Below are positions 8,489 through 17,718 of a stretch of DNA of 64,000 nt, piece after piece. The notes below the pieces were generated by a model. It searched no databases. It had not been told where the DNA came from and saw only the letters and a program-made list of their open reading frames with translations. The DNA is taken from assembly GCA_050247435.1 (NCBI GenBank), contig JBFWUF010000022.1, forward strand, positions 1 to 64,000. Reading direction: 5' to 3'. Position numbers and translations under genes: made by a program. Source of the stretch: JAJVID01 sp050247435 (GTDB lineage Bacteria; Acidobacteriota; Blastocatellia; RBC074). Position 1 is the stretch's first letter. Each line of letters opens with the position of its first letter.

Positions 8489-8749
8489 ATGAAAATTTCA
8501 GATCAAACATTGAAAATGATCAACCAACTGCCGCAGGCCATGCGCGTGAAAGTTGATCAAGTCATTCGCACACATGTCGCCGCTTGCAGAAAGACCGGCA
8601 GCCCTATAGAAAATCTCGACCGCCTTTTCATTGAAGCCGTTGAAATCGTCAGGCTCGAAGAGAGATGCCCTGAAACCAGACTGGAATATTCGTCTGAGTG
8701 GGAACCCTTCCGACGTTACGATCAGTACCTAAGTCCTCGTGATCTCTAA
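8489..8749 (+). CDS. Small hypothetical protein, 86 aa
   Basis: I do not recognise this protein. The ATG at 8489 is preceded by AGGAGAAGG at good spacing, better supported than an in-frame upstream start at 8444. The product is soluble, has no signal peptide or membrane segment, and is predicted mostly helical. It starts MKISDQTLKMINQLP and has an acidic and aromatic C-terminus (EYSSEWEPFRRYDQY). It stands alone, divergent from the permeases and about 190 bp before heme A synthase, so context gives no function. Confidence 0.6.
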   Translation: MKISDQTLKMINQLPQAMRVKVDQVIRTHVAACRKTGSPIENLDRLFIEAVEIVRLEERCPETRLEYSSEWEPFRRYDQYLSPRDL

Positions 8750-8943
8750 TCTTCGACATTTGGGTAACCAGTAAGGAATCACTCAATGCCTGGCGCCGCT
8801 AGCGCTCGAATTGAGTCAGAGTCTCTGGCCGAACGTTCTGCATTCAAGATCTTAAGCAAATCGCCTTACGCAGATGCCGAATCACGTAAACTTTGCGATA
8901 CTAACAGCGATTCCATAGCACTCATTCAAAATAGAGGTTTGCA

Positions 8944-9900
8944 ATGAAACTCGATCATTTCGCAAAGTATGCTTGGCTGGCGCTTGCTTTTAACTTGCTG
9001 GTAATCCTCTGGGGCGCTTATGTGCGCGCCAGCAAATCCGGCGCAGGGTGTGGCAACCACTGGCCGTTGTGCAACGGTGAAGTCATCCCTACAAATCCGA
9101 CGATACAGACCATTATTGAATTTTCGCATCGCGCATCCACTGGGATCGCATTCCTTTTAGTCGTCGCGATGCTGATTTGGGTGTTACGCGGCTATGCTCA
9201 CAATCGCCTGGTCCGAATCGGAGCGATGCTTTCGATGTTTTTCATGGTCACGGAAGCCGCAATTGGCGCTGGTCTGGTTCTTTTTGAGATGGTCGCCGAA
9301 AACAAATCCATCGCGCGGGCGTTATGGATGTCAGCGCATTTGATCAACACGTTCTTGCTGGTGGGAATGCTTACGCTCACGGCATGGGCGGCTACCACAA
9401 ACGAGAATTTCAAAGTTCGCGGGCAAGGTTCGATCAACTGGCTATTCGCGGCTGCAATCGTGGCAACTTTGATTTTGGGTGTGAGCGGCGCCGTATCCGC
9501 CCTCGGAGCGACACTCTTTCCTGTCACATCGCTGGCCGAAGGAATAAAACAAGACCTGTCGCCGACCGCGCATATTCTGGAAAATTTACGGATATTTCAC
9601 CCACCCATTGCAGTCGGAGTTGGCGGATTTTTGATATTGGCTGCGTTCCTTGCGCGTGCCTGGTGTCCCAGTGAAATTGTCAGGAGATGGTCAGCCATAC
9701 TGACAGCCCTTGTGCTGATCCAACTCGGCGCAGGCTTGATCAATCTGTTGTTGCACGCGCCGGTTTGGCTGCAACTCGTACACTTATTACTGTCAGACTT
9801 GGTCTGGATTGCTCTGCTATTGCTAGGATTCACCGTCCTTGCCCAGCAACCTGCGCGTGAACCAGCAATCAGAGCAACGCAAACTGCGCATGCAAACTGA
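8944..9900 (+). CDS. ctaA: Heme A synthase, COX15/CtaA family
   Basis: Integral membrane enzyme that oxidises the C8 methyl of heme O to make heme A for aa3-type cytochrome oxidases. The 318-aa sequence has about eight hydrophobic helices. The first extracytoplasmic loop contains the paired cysteines C36 and C43 in GAGCGNHWPLCNG, and the following helix contains EFSHR with the conserved E59 and H62. Further histidines sit where heme ligands are expected (SAHLINTF, RIFHPPIAVG, LVHLLLSD). No cytochrome oxidase or ctaB gene is next to it. The 194-bp upstream gap (8750-8943) shows no clear motif. It converges on the DUF6599-like gene with 58 bp between stops. Confidence 0.93.
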   Translation: MKLDHFAKYAWLALAFNLLVILWGAYVRASKSGAGCGNHWPLCNGEVIPTNPTIQTIIEFSHRASTGIAFLLVVAMLIWVLRGYAHNRLVRIGAMLSMFFMVTEAAIGAGLVLFEMVAENKSIARALWMSAHLINTFLLVGMLTLTAWAATTNENFKVRGQGSINWLFAAAIVATLILGVSGAVSALGATLFPVTSLAEGIKQDLSPTAHILENLRIFHPPIAVGVGGFLILAAFLARAWCPSEIVRRWSAILTALVLIQLGAGLINLLLHAPVWLQLVHLLLSDLVWIALLLLGFTVLAQQPAREPAIRATQTAHAN

Positions 9901-9958
9901 CCAGACGTTTCGCAGGTTCGTGATCACTCCTGATTCAAGTTTAAACTGGCTGAATCAC

Positions 9959-11137
9959 CTAATCATCAAGATTGAGCCTCACTGTTCCACCTGCATCACT
10001 AAATACACTATCCAATCCAAGTTTGCGGCGACGGTAACGATTCCAGTGGAAGAGCAAGCCTCCGGCGGCAAGCCCTATGAGAATTGCGCTGAGTAGCATT
10101 GCCCCCATCCAGTAAAAAGAGCGGAGCAGTACCTGGGCTGTTCGTATTGCTTCCTCAGTTTCAATCGGATCTGGCGGGCGAAACTCAAGAGGGATGTCAC
10201 TTAACTTCCGCCCCGCCCAATAGATTTTCTTTTCATACTTAATTTGGTCAACAATGCTTTGAGCCGCAACTCTATCTTGAACGTTCACCGCGACGACTAC
10301 GAAATTGCCAATGCGTTTGAGTATCCGCTTATCTTCCACATTTTGAGGGAGAGCGTTTGAGTAATCCTGGAATTGAGCGTATCCGTCTGACGCCAATTGT
10401 GGCGTGTGATATTCAACAACGACCAGATTCATTTGCCCATTGCCGTTGTGATAATCCGCCGCCGCGACTTCAACTCCGTCATAAAAGTTGATCACATTTT
10501 TCAGCTCACTGATTTTTTCTAGTTTAGTTAAAGCAATTGGACCAATGATGTATTTTTCGCTTTCCATGATCTTGCCCTGATCAGGCAAGTGCAAAGGCAG
10601 GGAAGAGAGCGTTCCTACGCCGCCAATCAGGTTAGGTTTTATCGCTTCGAGTATAGACTGATCCCAATCTTCGTCTGGCGAGGATTTTGAGACTCTGACA
10701 ACATAACGGCCTTCGCGAGCCTCACGACTGTTGCGGGGTAGACGCCCACGATTAAATGTGAACAGGCCATATGCATGGGAGATGAAATTCATCTCGAAAA
10801 CCTCAATCGCCGCCCTGATCTTGCCGTTTGTATAAACCCGGCTAATGACTTTTTGCACTCCATACTCTTTATAGATATCCGCGTCAGGCAGATTCGAAAG
10901 TTGGCGCGCGCCAAGCATCTGCGCCGGGCTGGCAGCGCGCCAATGTTCATCAAGACGATCAGGCAATATCTCTTTGGCCGGTTGAACTGGTTTAGAGCTT
11001 TGAGGTTGGTTGAGTGCGCTGTGAGTACTTTGACTTTGAACACTGTTCGCAGTCAAAAACAACGCCAAAAACACTCCCATGAAAACGATCTTGCCGCGAA
11101 AAACAAACCAGTATTGGATTAGGATATGTTTGAGCAA
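9959..11137 (-). CDS. DUF6599-like secreted or membrane-anchored protein
   Basis: A protein of unknown function that resembles DUF6599 proteins. I place the start at TTG 11137 because AGGAGGAG lies four bases upstream, giving a signal-like hydrophobic segment (GVFLALFLTANSVQS). The longer frame back to 11233 adds a non-signal-like N-terminus but would overlap the previous stop. The middle has a mixed alpha/beta region with VGTLSSLPLHL and YIIGPIALTKL. Near the C-terminus is one membrane helix (WMGAMLLSAILIGLAAGGLL) followed by a basic stretch and a short cytoplasmic tail. Most of the protein is therefore probably outside the cytoplasm, anchored by its C-terminus. It is last in a run of minus-strand genes. 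Confidence 0.65.
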   Translation of the reverse strand: MLKHILIQYWFVFRGKIVFMGVFLALFLTANSVQSQSTHSALNQPQSSKPVQPAKEILPDRLDEHWRAASPAQMLGARQLSNLPDADIYKEYGVQKVISRVYTNGKIRAAIEVFEMNFISHAYGLFTFNRGRLPRNSREAREGRYVVRVSKSSPDEDWDQSILEAIKPNLIGGVGTLSSLPLHLPDQGKIMESEKYIIGPIALTKLEKISELKNVINFYDGVEVAAADYHNGNGQMNLVVVEYHTPQLASDGYAQFQDYSNALPQNVEDKRILKRIGNFVVVAVNVQDRVAAQSIVDQIKYEKKIYWAGRKLSDIPLEFRPPDPIETEEAIRTAQVLLRSFYWMGAMLLSAILIGLAAGGLLFHWNRYRRRKLGLDSVFSDAGGTVRLNLDD

Positions 11138-11229
11138 GGCACTCCTCCTATAACGCTTGTGCCGATGGTGAGCCGCGCCGATTGAAGCAACGTAGAATGT
11201 TTGAGGATTACAAGGGAAGCGAAAGCTTT

Positions 11230-11913
11230 TCAATTCCAGTGCTGCAACTGATCCAGAATCATATCCGCATACTTGCGCGGGTTCTTGATATTATTCATCG
11301 CCATTTTACTTTCCAACGCCGCGCTGTCAATGAGCACATCTCCGATCCCTATCAGTCGTTCTTTCAGTGTTTCGCTAACTGTCACATCTTGTATGTGGCG
11401 CAGTGGGATATTTTGCGCGGACTTCGAAAATGTCCCCGACCGAATCTCAACCTTGATGTCGGTCAGCGTATAAACAGTATGCTTGAGTCGGATATGTCGG
11501 ATGATCGGCACTATGAAAAATATTGCGGCGCCGATTACCGCCAACCATAAACCGCCGCCTGCCAAAGCAATCACCGCCGTTAGGATCAGCGACAACGCCG
11601 CCGCCCACAGATAAATCAGGCCGACTTCATAAAACGCTGGGGTTATCCTGAAAATCACTTGTTCTTCATCGGCGTAGTCTTCTAAATAATCTTCAGCGTA
11701 AAGGTCAGAGCGCCCCTCTTCGTATTCCTCAAATGATTCCGGATCAGAAACAGAGGGGACTGTTGGCGCACGACGAGCAGGCCGCGGAGGTGGTATTGCA
11801 AGGTGCGCGGCTCGACGTGGCGTAGTTACGCTTTGGCTTTGTACCTTTGAACCACAGCGGTTGCAGTACAGGCTTTCAGGTGTCAGGCGGTTCCCGCAAC
11901 TGTGACAGTACAT
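11230..11913 (-). CDS. Zinc-ribbon and bacterial PH-domain (DUF304-type) membrane protein
   Basis: The 227-aa product begins with a short zinc ribbon: C3, C6, C17 and C20 in MYCHSCG...YCNRCG. A proline-rich linker and an acidic stretch (about 55-85) follow. Two hydrophobic segments lie near 93-135, and the C-terminal part (VYTLTDIKVEIRSG, IPLRHIQDVTVSETLKERLIG) matches the bacterial PH-like fold of DUF304/YdbT-type proteins. Function is unknown; such proteins usually act at the membrane, perhaps as scaffolds. Three more proteins with the same zinc-ribbon head occur at 35.8-37.6 kb. It precedes the DUF6599-like gene and follows the hydrolase by 42 bp. Confidence 0.8.
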   Translation of the reverse strand: MYCHSCGNRLTPESLYCNRCGSKVQSQSVTTPRRAAHLAIPPPRPARRAPTVPSVSDPESFEEYEEGRSDLYAEDYLEDYADEEQVIFRITPAFYEVGLIYLWAAALSLILTAVIALAGGGLWLAVIGAAIFFIVPIIRHIRLKHTVYTLTDIKVEIRSGTFSKSAQNIPLRHIQDVTVSETLKERLIGIGDVLIDSAALESKMAMNNIKNPRKYADMILDQLQHWN

Positions 11914-11955
11914 AATCAGGGCAATGAAAAAGTGAGTCCAGTTTGAACTTTGCCA

Positions 11956-12759
11956 TCACAACTTTTCTATAACCTTTGTGATGACGAGATTGAAATCATT
12001 GGGTTGCTCAATGTTTGGTAAGTGGCCTGCGCCGGAGATGATCTCAAACTTGGCGTTGCGAATTGCGCTGCTCATCTTTTCAGCTTCGCTTGGAGGGGTC
12101 AGTTTATCTTCGGCCCCGACAACTACCAGCGCCGGACAATCAATTTGCTCCAGTAAATCGGTTGAGTCGCCCCTCGCCGCCATTGCGAGCGATGCCTGAG
12201 CAATGCCTTCGGCCGTATTTGATTCGATCATTCTCCGCACGCGATCGACGACCTGCGGATTGTTGCGCAACGTTGTTTCGCCAAGCAACCGAGGGATCAT
12301 TGTTTCGACCAAAGCTGACGGACCTGATTTACGCACAAGATCCGCCACATCGTATCTGGCCTGCCTTCCTTCCTCGGTATCGGCCTGAGCGCGCGTGTCA
12401 GCGAGAATGAGCGCGGAAACCAGCTTGGCGTATTTCCTGTAAAAAGCAAAAGCCGCGTAACCTCCCATCGAAAGCCCGCAGATGATCGTCCGATCAATTC
12501 CGAGTTGGTCCAAAAGACCGGCGAGATCATCTGCGAAACGACTTATCGCCGCGCCTTCAGCGCCAGTCGCGCTCTCGCCGAAGCCTCGCCAGTCAAATGT
12601 GATTACCCGACGCTCAACGCGAAGAGCTTTCACTTGATCATCCCACATGGTTTGATTAAGTGGAAAAGCATGCAGCAAGATGATCGGCGCTCCCGATTCT
12701 TCTCCCAACAACTCATCGCGATAAGACAGTCCCACTCCGTTAACCGAAGCCCTTTTCAT
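11956..12759 (-). CDS. Alpha/beta-hydrolase fold protein
   Basis: A 267-aa cytoplasmic hydrolase with the complete catalytic triad: nucleophile S97 in GLSMGG, an acid in GAEDKLTPP (near 217) and H246 in SGAGHLPNIEQP. The oxyanion region LLHAFPLNQTMWDD is also present. The closest recognisable families are 3-oxoadipate enol-lactonase and related small-ester hydrolases, but the substrate cannot be assigned and no aromatic-degradation genes are nearby. Its start codon overlaps the stop of the upstream phosphodiesterase-like gene by four bases (ATGA), so the two are translationally coupled. Confidence 0.85.
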   Translation of the reverse strand: MKRASVNGVGLSYRDELLGEESGAPIILLHAFPLNQTMWDDQVKALRVERRVITFDWRGFGESATGAEGAAISRFADDLAGLLDQLGIDRTIICGLSMGGYAAFAFYRKYAKLVSALILADTRAQADTEEGRQARYDVADLVRKSGPSALVETMIPRLLGETTLRNNPQVVDRVRRMIESNTAEGIAQASLAMAARGDSTDLLEQIDCPALVVVGAEDKLTPPSEAEKMSSAIRNAKFEIISGAGHLPNIEQPNDFNLVITKVIEKL

Positions 12760-14219
12760 TTGATCACCTCGGCGATCACTCTACCGCGCGCCGTTTTCAT
12801 TTCCAACCCAAGGAGTCTTGCTATCGTCGGCGCGATGTCAATTAACCGCGCATATTCCAGCTTCGAGCCGGATTTGATTCCATTGCCTGCGATGATGAAT
12901 GCAGCCCGCATCTCTGCCCGCGAAGGCGCGTAGCCGTGTGCTGTGCGAAACGCGGCCCCGGTTACGGAAGAACCGGTCGTTTTAGCCGATATTGCGTGAG
13001 ATGGAGCGGCGTCAAGATAGAGGGCCACACGCGGGTCTGCTCCGAGTTTGGTTGCATCTCGCTTGGGTATGACTCGCCAAATTGGGCTGTCCGGCTTCTC
13101 AGCTTGTTGATCGAAGAAAGCTTCGACCTCACGAACGAAGTCTTCGTCTTGCGGATCTCTGACGAAAATGGCCGCAGCTCCGCCGAAGGATTGCGCAACA
13201 GCCCGCCATGAAATGATTCGTCCTTGAGAGTCTGACGTAAGCCATCCTTTTTTGGCCAACAAAACATTGGGGTTGAACTCCTTCTCAACTTTTGCGGCGC
13301 CATGATCGGAAATAACGATAAAGGTAGTCTTCTCAGCTATTCGAGAGCGTTCAGTCGCATCAACGATTTTTTTGACCAGTCCATCAATCAGTTCAAGTGA
13401 CCTCAAGGATTCCGCCGAAAGCAAGCCATAGCGCCGCTGTACGTCGTCGAACGAAGTGAAATTGATCAGCAGCAAATTGGGGTGATGTTTTTCAATCAGG
13501 TATGCAGCCGCTGATGCTTTGAAAGAGTCTTTCGCGAAATTGGGAAACTTCTTGCTCTCGTCAAGGAGTTTTCTATCCGACTCATCTTTCAGTGCGGATA
13601 AAATTTCGTTTCTCAACTCTGGAGGCGTACTGCTCTGAGCTCTCGTTGGTTGATCAAGTGAGCCCTCCTTCTCTACCTTAACATCCTCGACATCATCTGG
13701 CAGATTGAAATTGATTGCGGCTCCGGCTGTGAGAGGGAAGCCAACAGCCGCCGTTATCAGATTCATACGCCTAGCCGCCTGACAGATGGTGTCTGTTTTA
13801 ATTTCCTTTGCTGACTTGTATGGCTCCTCCAATTGAATAGCGTCTTTCTCGTTAAAAGCATAATCGGAGGTGATGCCGTGATCTGCCGGCAGGGTTCCGG
13901 TGATCATAGTCGCGTGAGCGGGAATGGTCTGGGAAGGGAAGACGCTCTCAGTTCCTACCGCATATGATCCCTTCGTTCGCAACGACTGGATGGTTGGAAT
14001 GCGCAGGCGATACGATTCGGCGCTTGTGATGAAATCTGATCGCAGGCCGCTGATGGTGATTAGAATCAGGTGTGAGCTGACCGGCTGGATCTTCACTTTG
14101 CTCTCTTGACCGGAAGAATTTTGTTTATGCGCTTGTCGTACTGGAGCGGCGAACAGGTAGAGGGTCAAGGCAAGCGGTAATAGAAAAACGATGTTTGGCC
14201 GAGAAATTCTATTCGGCAT
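12756..14219 (-). CDS. Type I phosphodiesterase/nucleotide pyrophosphatase-like protein with substituted metal ligands
   Basis: Member of the alkaline phosphatase superfamily, 487 aa from the ATG at 14219, with an N-terminal signal segment (IVFLLPLALTLYLFAAPV). The threonine nucleophile is visible in FPSQTIPAHAT (T98), and the later DH pair (SDHG, D305/H306) and final histidine (TAHGY) are present. Two ligands look replaced: the usual Asp before GxR is Ser (ITISGLRSD, S57), and the His of the D-x3-H motif is Arg (DDVQRRYG, R262). Each metal site would therefore lose one ligand. It may have an altered centre or be a non-catalytic relative. It sits 24 bp after pdxJ and overlaps the hydrolase. 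Confidence 0.82.
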   Translation of the reverse strand: MPNRISRPNIVFLLPLALTLYLFAAPVRQAHKQNSSGQESKVKIQPVSSHLILITISGLRSDFITSAESYRLRIPTIQSLRTKGSYAVGTESVFPSQTIPAHATMITGTLPADHGITSDYAFNEKDAIQLEEPYKSAKEIKTDTICQAARRMNLITAAVGFPLTAGAAINFNLPDDVEDVKVEKEGSLDQPTRAQSSTPPELRNEILSALKDESDRKLLDESKKFPNFAKDSFKASAAAYLIEKHHPNLLLINFTSFDDVQRRYGLLSAESLRSLELIDGLVKKIVDATERSRIAEKTTFIVISDHGAAKVEKEFNPNVLLAKKGWLTSDSQGRIISWRAVAQSFGGAAAIFVRDPQDEDFVREVEAFFDQQAEKPDSPIWRVIPKRDATKLGADPRVALYLDAAPSHAISAKTTGSSVTGAAFRTAHGYAPSRAEMRAAFIIAGNGIKSGSKLEYARLIDIAPTIARLLGLEMKTARGRVIAEVIK

Positions 14220-14243
14220 ATTCACCAACGAAGTTTAAAGTGG

Positions 14244-14999
14244 TTATTTCACCTGCGCGATGCGAATCGCTTCGATCATCTCGCGCACTGCGCGATCAAG
14301 CCCGACCAATGCGGCCCGCGCGATAATATTATGTCCGATGTTGAATTCCTCGATTTCAAAAATACGAGCGACTGCCCCAACGTTGCGGTAAGTCAAGCCG
14401 TGTCCTACCGCAACCTTCAGCCCGGCTTTCGTTGCCGAACGGGCAGCGGCGTCAATGCGCAATAACTCTTTTTCAATTTCCCCGATTCTGCGCACAGTCG
14501 CGTCTCCAGGATGCTCGTTCAGTTGGGCATAGTTGGCGGTGCAGATTTCAACCTGATAAGCGCCCAGCTTTTCCGCTGCTTTGATCTGTTTGACGTCAGG
14601 ATCAATAAACAGGCTGACAAAGATGCCGGTATCGTTCAATTTTTTGATCGCCGACCTGATCGCTTTTTTGTTCGATGTGACATCAAGACCGCCCTCGGTC
14701 GTGATCTCCTGCGGACGCTCCGGCACCAGTGTGACAACATCTGGTTTAACGCGAGCAGCAATCTCCACCATCTCATCGGTTGCGGCCATCTCAACATTGA
14801 GATGCGTGATCACAACCTGTTTGAGCGCAATCAGATCGTAATCCTGAATATGGCGGCGGTCGCTCCTGAGATGCGTTGTGATTCCGTCGGCGCCAGCGAG
14901 TTCACAAATCACCGCAGCGGAGACTGGATTCGGCTCATTGGTTCGACGAGCCTGGCGAATCGTTGCGATATGATCAATGTTGACGTTTAGTCTGCTCAT
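14244..14999 (-). CDS. pdxJ: Pyridoxine 5'-phosphate synthase
   Basis: TIM-barrel enzyme of the DXP-dependent vitamin B6 pathway; it condenses 1-deoxyxylulose 5-phosphate with aminoacetone 3-phosphate to pyridoxine 5'-phosphate. The 251-aa sequence opens with RLNVNIDHIATIRQARRTNEP, the family signature that includes the active-site histidine. It continues with DGITTHLRSDRRHIQD, a metal-free glutamate and arginine site (LVPERPQEITTEGGLD) and GHGLTYRN near the C-terminus. Length is normal. It lies 46 bp downstream of the GT2 gene in a six-gene minus-strand run. No other B6 gene is in the window. Confidence 0.97.
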   Translation of the reverse strand: MSRLNVNIDHIATIRQARRTNEPNPVSAAVICELAGADGITTHLRSDRRHIQDYDLIALKQVVITHLNVEMAATDEMVEIAARVKPDVVTLVPERPQEITTEGGLDVTSNKKAIRSAIKKLNDTGIFVSLFIDPDVKQIKAAEKLGAYQVEICTANYAQLNEHPGDATVRRIGEIEKELLRIDAAARSATKAGLKVAVGHGLTYRNVGAVARIFEIEEFNIGHNIIARAALVGLDRAVREMIEAIRIAQVK

Positions 15000-15045
15000 C
15001 GTAAGTTTGACAGGTCGAGTCTACCGTTACACATTTCTCCGATCC

Positions 15046-15780
15046 TCACCAGGGATCGTATTTGCCAGCCAGATTATTCCAGCCGATAGTTGAGACCTCC
15101 ATTAGCACTTTGATCGGCGAAAATATCGGGTTCAATTTCGAGCCTTCGATGTGATTCCAACGTACGGGAGTTTCCAGCAGCCGCCACCCCTGCTTTTTAG
15201 CGATGAAGAGTATCTCAGGGTCAAAACCGAATCCGTCAATGCGTTGCAACTTGAAAACAGATTGCGCGGCCTTTCGTCGAAAGGCTTTGAATCCGCACTG
15301 CGTATCTTTAAATTTCAAACCCGTGAATGCGAACTGGATCAAATTTCCGGCTCGTCCTATGACCTCGCGAACAGGGGATTGATGAGTTCCGATCAAACTG
15401 CGATCAATCGCGCGCGATCCGAAGACGACATCGTAATTATCTTTGGCAATCGGCTCGACCACTTTGACAATCTCACTGGTCGGAGTCGCCAGATCAGCAT
15501 CAAAAAAAAGAACGATCTCGCCCGTGGCTTGAAGCATGCCGTTTCGCACGGAATACCCTTTGCCGCGATTCCCCGGGTTTTCAATCAATCGCAACCTGTC
15601 ACTCGCGCGACCTTCAAAATTACGGACAGTTTCGGCAGTGTGGTCTGCTGAACCATCGTTGACTACAATCACTTCGCTCGCGTAGTTCTGTTTGTCTAAA
15701 TAGTCAAACGTTTCTGTAAGAGTCCAGCCAATGCGATTCTCTTCGTTGTAAGCTGGGATAACAATTGATAAATAAGGCAT
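15046..15780 (-). CDS. GT2-family glycosyltransferase, dolichyl-phosphate glucose synthase-like
   Basis: A 244-aa GT-A glycosyltransferase from the ATG at 15780; an in-frame extension to 15894 lacks family similarity. YLSIVIPAYNEENRIGWTL is the nucleotide-binding start, VVNDGSADHT follows, and the DxD metal motif appears as FFDADLATPTSE. GYSVRNGML and DTQCGFKAFRRKAA are typical of eukaryotic ALG5-like and bacterial polyprenyl-phosphate glycosyltransferases. It has no membrane helices. It likely charges a lipid-phosphate carrier with a sugar, or acts in glycolipid or surface glycan synthesis. It is first in the run leading into pdxJ and is divergent from xseA. Confidence 0.85.
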   Translation of the reverse strand: MPYLSIVIPAYNEENRIGWTLTETFDYLDKQNYASEVIVVNDGSADHTAETVRNFEGRASDRLRLIENPGNRGKGYSVRNGMLQATGEIVLFFDADLATPTSEIVKVVEPIAKDNYDVVFGSRAIDRSLIGTHQSPVREVIGRAGNLIQFAFTGLKFKDTQCGFKAFRRKAAQSVFKLQRIDGFGFDPEILFIAKKQGWRLLETPVRWNHIEGSKLNPIFSPIKVLMEVSTIGWNNLAGKYDPW

Positions 15781-15953
15781 AGCAAATATCCTGTACACGG
15801 CGTCAGCAAATATAGCATGTGGCTTATGATGACGAAATCGGATGTGGGAAATTGCTGACGGTAAGCTGAATATTGAACGTTGCTTGAACGGCATATATGG
15901 CGGTGCTAATATGCCGCTTCCTCAAACACGCCGCTACGCCTGAATAAATCTCT

Positions 15954-17327
15954 ATGAACGACTCCAGTTCCAAATTGCTGGCCGCGCTCTTCGCTGAACG
16001 GCGTGTGCTCACCGTCACCGAAGTGACCGAGCAGATCAAAGACACATTGGAATCGGAATACTTCGCTTTGCACGTACAGGGTGAGGTTTCGAACTATAAA
16101 CGGCATCAATCGGGGCACTGGTACTTCACTCTTAAGGATTCATCCTCCCAACTGCGAGCGGTCTTCTACAGACAATGGAATCGGCTGATGCGCTTTGAGC
16201 CTGAGAATGGGTTGGAAGTTCGACTGCGGGGCCGCTTAAGCGTCTACGAGCCTCGCGGCGAGTATCAAATCGTTGTTGAGGTCATGGAACCGCTGGGGGT
16301 CGGAGCCTTGCAGCTCGCATTTGAACAGCAGGTCCGAAGACTCGCCGCTGAAGGCTTGTTCGACGAATCGCGTAAGAGAAAGCTACCGTTGCTACCACGA
16401 CGTGTAGGAATCGTGACCTCTCCTGTTGGCGCTGCGCTGCGCGACATGCTGCAAATACTTGAACGGCGCAACCGGGGAATTAACGTGACGATCGCGCCTG
16501 TGAAAGTGCAGGGAACTGGCGCTGCTCGCGAAATCGCGGACGCGATTCGCTTGCTCAACAAATATTCAAAGAGAACTGATAATGAAATTGACGTGATCAT
16601 CATTGGCCGCGGTGGCGGCTCGATTGAAGACTTGTGGGCATTCAATGAGGAGCAGGTGGCCCGCGCGATCTATGAGTCTGAAATCCCCGTAGTCTCCGCC
16701 GTCGGTCACGAAACTGATTACACAATTGCGGACTTCGTCGCGGACTTTCGCGCTCCGACGCCGTCCGCGGCCGCTGAAATTGTCGCAGCGGAATCAAGCG
16801 AGCTTGGATTGCGTATTGAGTATCTTCAGAACTCGCTCGCTCGCGCAATGGATCATCGTCTGTATTTGGGAAGATCAGAATTGCGGGACCTGATCGAAAG
16901 TCGCGGATTTGCAGAAACAGCAAAGACGGTTTTATCACTTTCGGTAAAATGCCGTGATCTTGAAAAACGCGCGGCTGACGCACTCAGGGAGCAATTGAGA
17001 AACTCCAGATCGAATCTTCTGGTTGTGAAAAGCAGGCTCGGCGCAACGGATTTCCAAGCTTTAATCGCGATCAAATCTGCGCGATTGGATTCGCTCGATC
17101 AACGGATCAATGGCGCGGTTCAAAGAACTCTGAAGCATCAACAGCACAATCTGGCTATGACCGCGAGCAAGCTTGATATGCTCTCACCCCTCGCGGTGCT
17201 CGGTCGTGGATACGCGCTAGTGAAAGATGAGGCCGACAGGTTGGTTCCACGCGCAGCAATGGTGCGGCACGGGCAGACATTGAAGCTGCGCTTTGAAGAC
17301 GGGGAAGTCGGCTGTCAGGCTATTTGA
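15954..17327 (+). CDS. xseA: Exodeoxyribonuclease VII large subunit
   Basis: Catalytic subunit of exonuclease VII, which degrades single-stranded DNA. The 457-aa protein has an N-terminal OB-fold of about 100 residues (VTEVTEQIKDTLESEYFALHVQGEVSNYK), followed by the nuclease domain with TSPVGAALRDMLQ and the signature GRGGGSIEDLWAFNEE. It then has a long helical region and a C-terminal VLGRGYALV segment typical of the family. The small subunit gene follows after 22 bp. The 173-bp gap to the divergent glycosyltransferase should contain the promoter, but I could not single out hexamers. Confidence 0.97.
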   Translation: MNDSSSKLLAALFAERRVLTVTEVTEQIKDTLESEYFALHVQGEVSNYKRHQSGHWYFTLKDSSSQLRAVFYRQWNRLMRFEPENGLEVRLRGRLSVYEPRGEYQIVVEVMEPLGVGALQLAFEQQVRRLAAEGLFDESRKRKLPLLPRRVGIVTSPVGAALRDMLQILERRNRGINVTIAPVKVQGTGAAREIADAIRLLNKYSKRTDNEIDVIIIGRGGGSIEDLWAFNEEQVARAIYESEIPVVSAVGHETDYTIADFVADFRAPTPSAAAEIVAAESSELGLRIEYLQNSLARAMDHRLYLGRSELRDLIESRGFAETAKTVLSLSVKCRDLEKRAADALREQLRNSRSNLLVVKSRLGATDFQALIAIKSARLDSLDQRINGAVQRTLKHQQHNLAMTASKLDMLSPLAVLGRGYALVKDEADRLVPRAAMVRHGQTLKLRFEDGEVGCQAI

Positions 17328-17349
17328 GATGAAGGTCTGGTGAAAGATT

Positions 17350-17718
17350 ATGGCCAAAAACAAGGGGCAGGAACAAAGCTTTGAATCCTCCTTAGCTTCA
17401 TTGGAGCACATAGTCGCTCAGCTCGAATCGGGGGATTTATCACTGGAGCGTGCGATGGAGCTTTTTGAGGAAGGCGTAGGGCTTACGCGCCGATGCCAGT
17501 CTCAATTGGAAGACGCCGAACGTAAAGTCGAAATGCTTTTAAGGGAGCGTGGCGAAATCAAAATCGCGCCTTATGAAGTTTCAAAAGACGCGCAAATGAA
17601 TAACTCTGAAACTCTTCAAGCTTTTCCTATTCCCAACGCTACTTCGAGAGTTCCGCGGATTCAATCTGAAGAAGAACCTCAAGACGAAAGCGATTCCAAT
17701 GGTTCAGTTCCCTTCTAA
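17350..17718 (+). CDS. xseB: Exodeoxyribonuclease VII small subunit with extended C-terminus
   Basis: Partner of XseA that binds its helical region as a coiled coil. The core FESSLASLEHIVAQLESGDLSLERAMELFEEGVGL (two parts of the family motif) covers residues 10-45. At 122 aa it is longer than the usual 70-85. The extra 40 or so residues are polar and acidic, ending in a Glu/Ser-rich tail, and look disordered. The stop overlaps the start region of ispA by 20 bp. Confidence 0.93.
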   Translation: MAKNKGQEQSFESSLASLEHIVAQLESGDLSLERAMELFEEGVGLTRRCQSQLEDAERKVEMLLRERGEIKIAPYEVSKDAQMNNSETLQAFPIPNATSRVPRIQSEEEPQDESDSNGSVPF

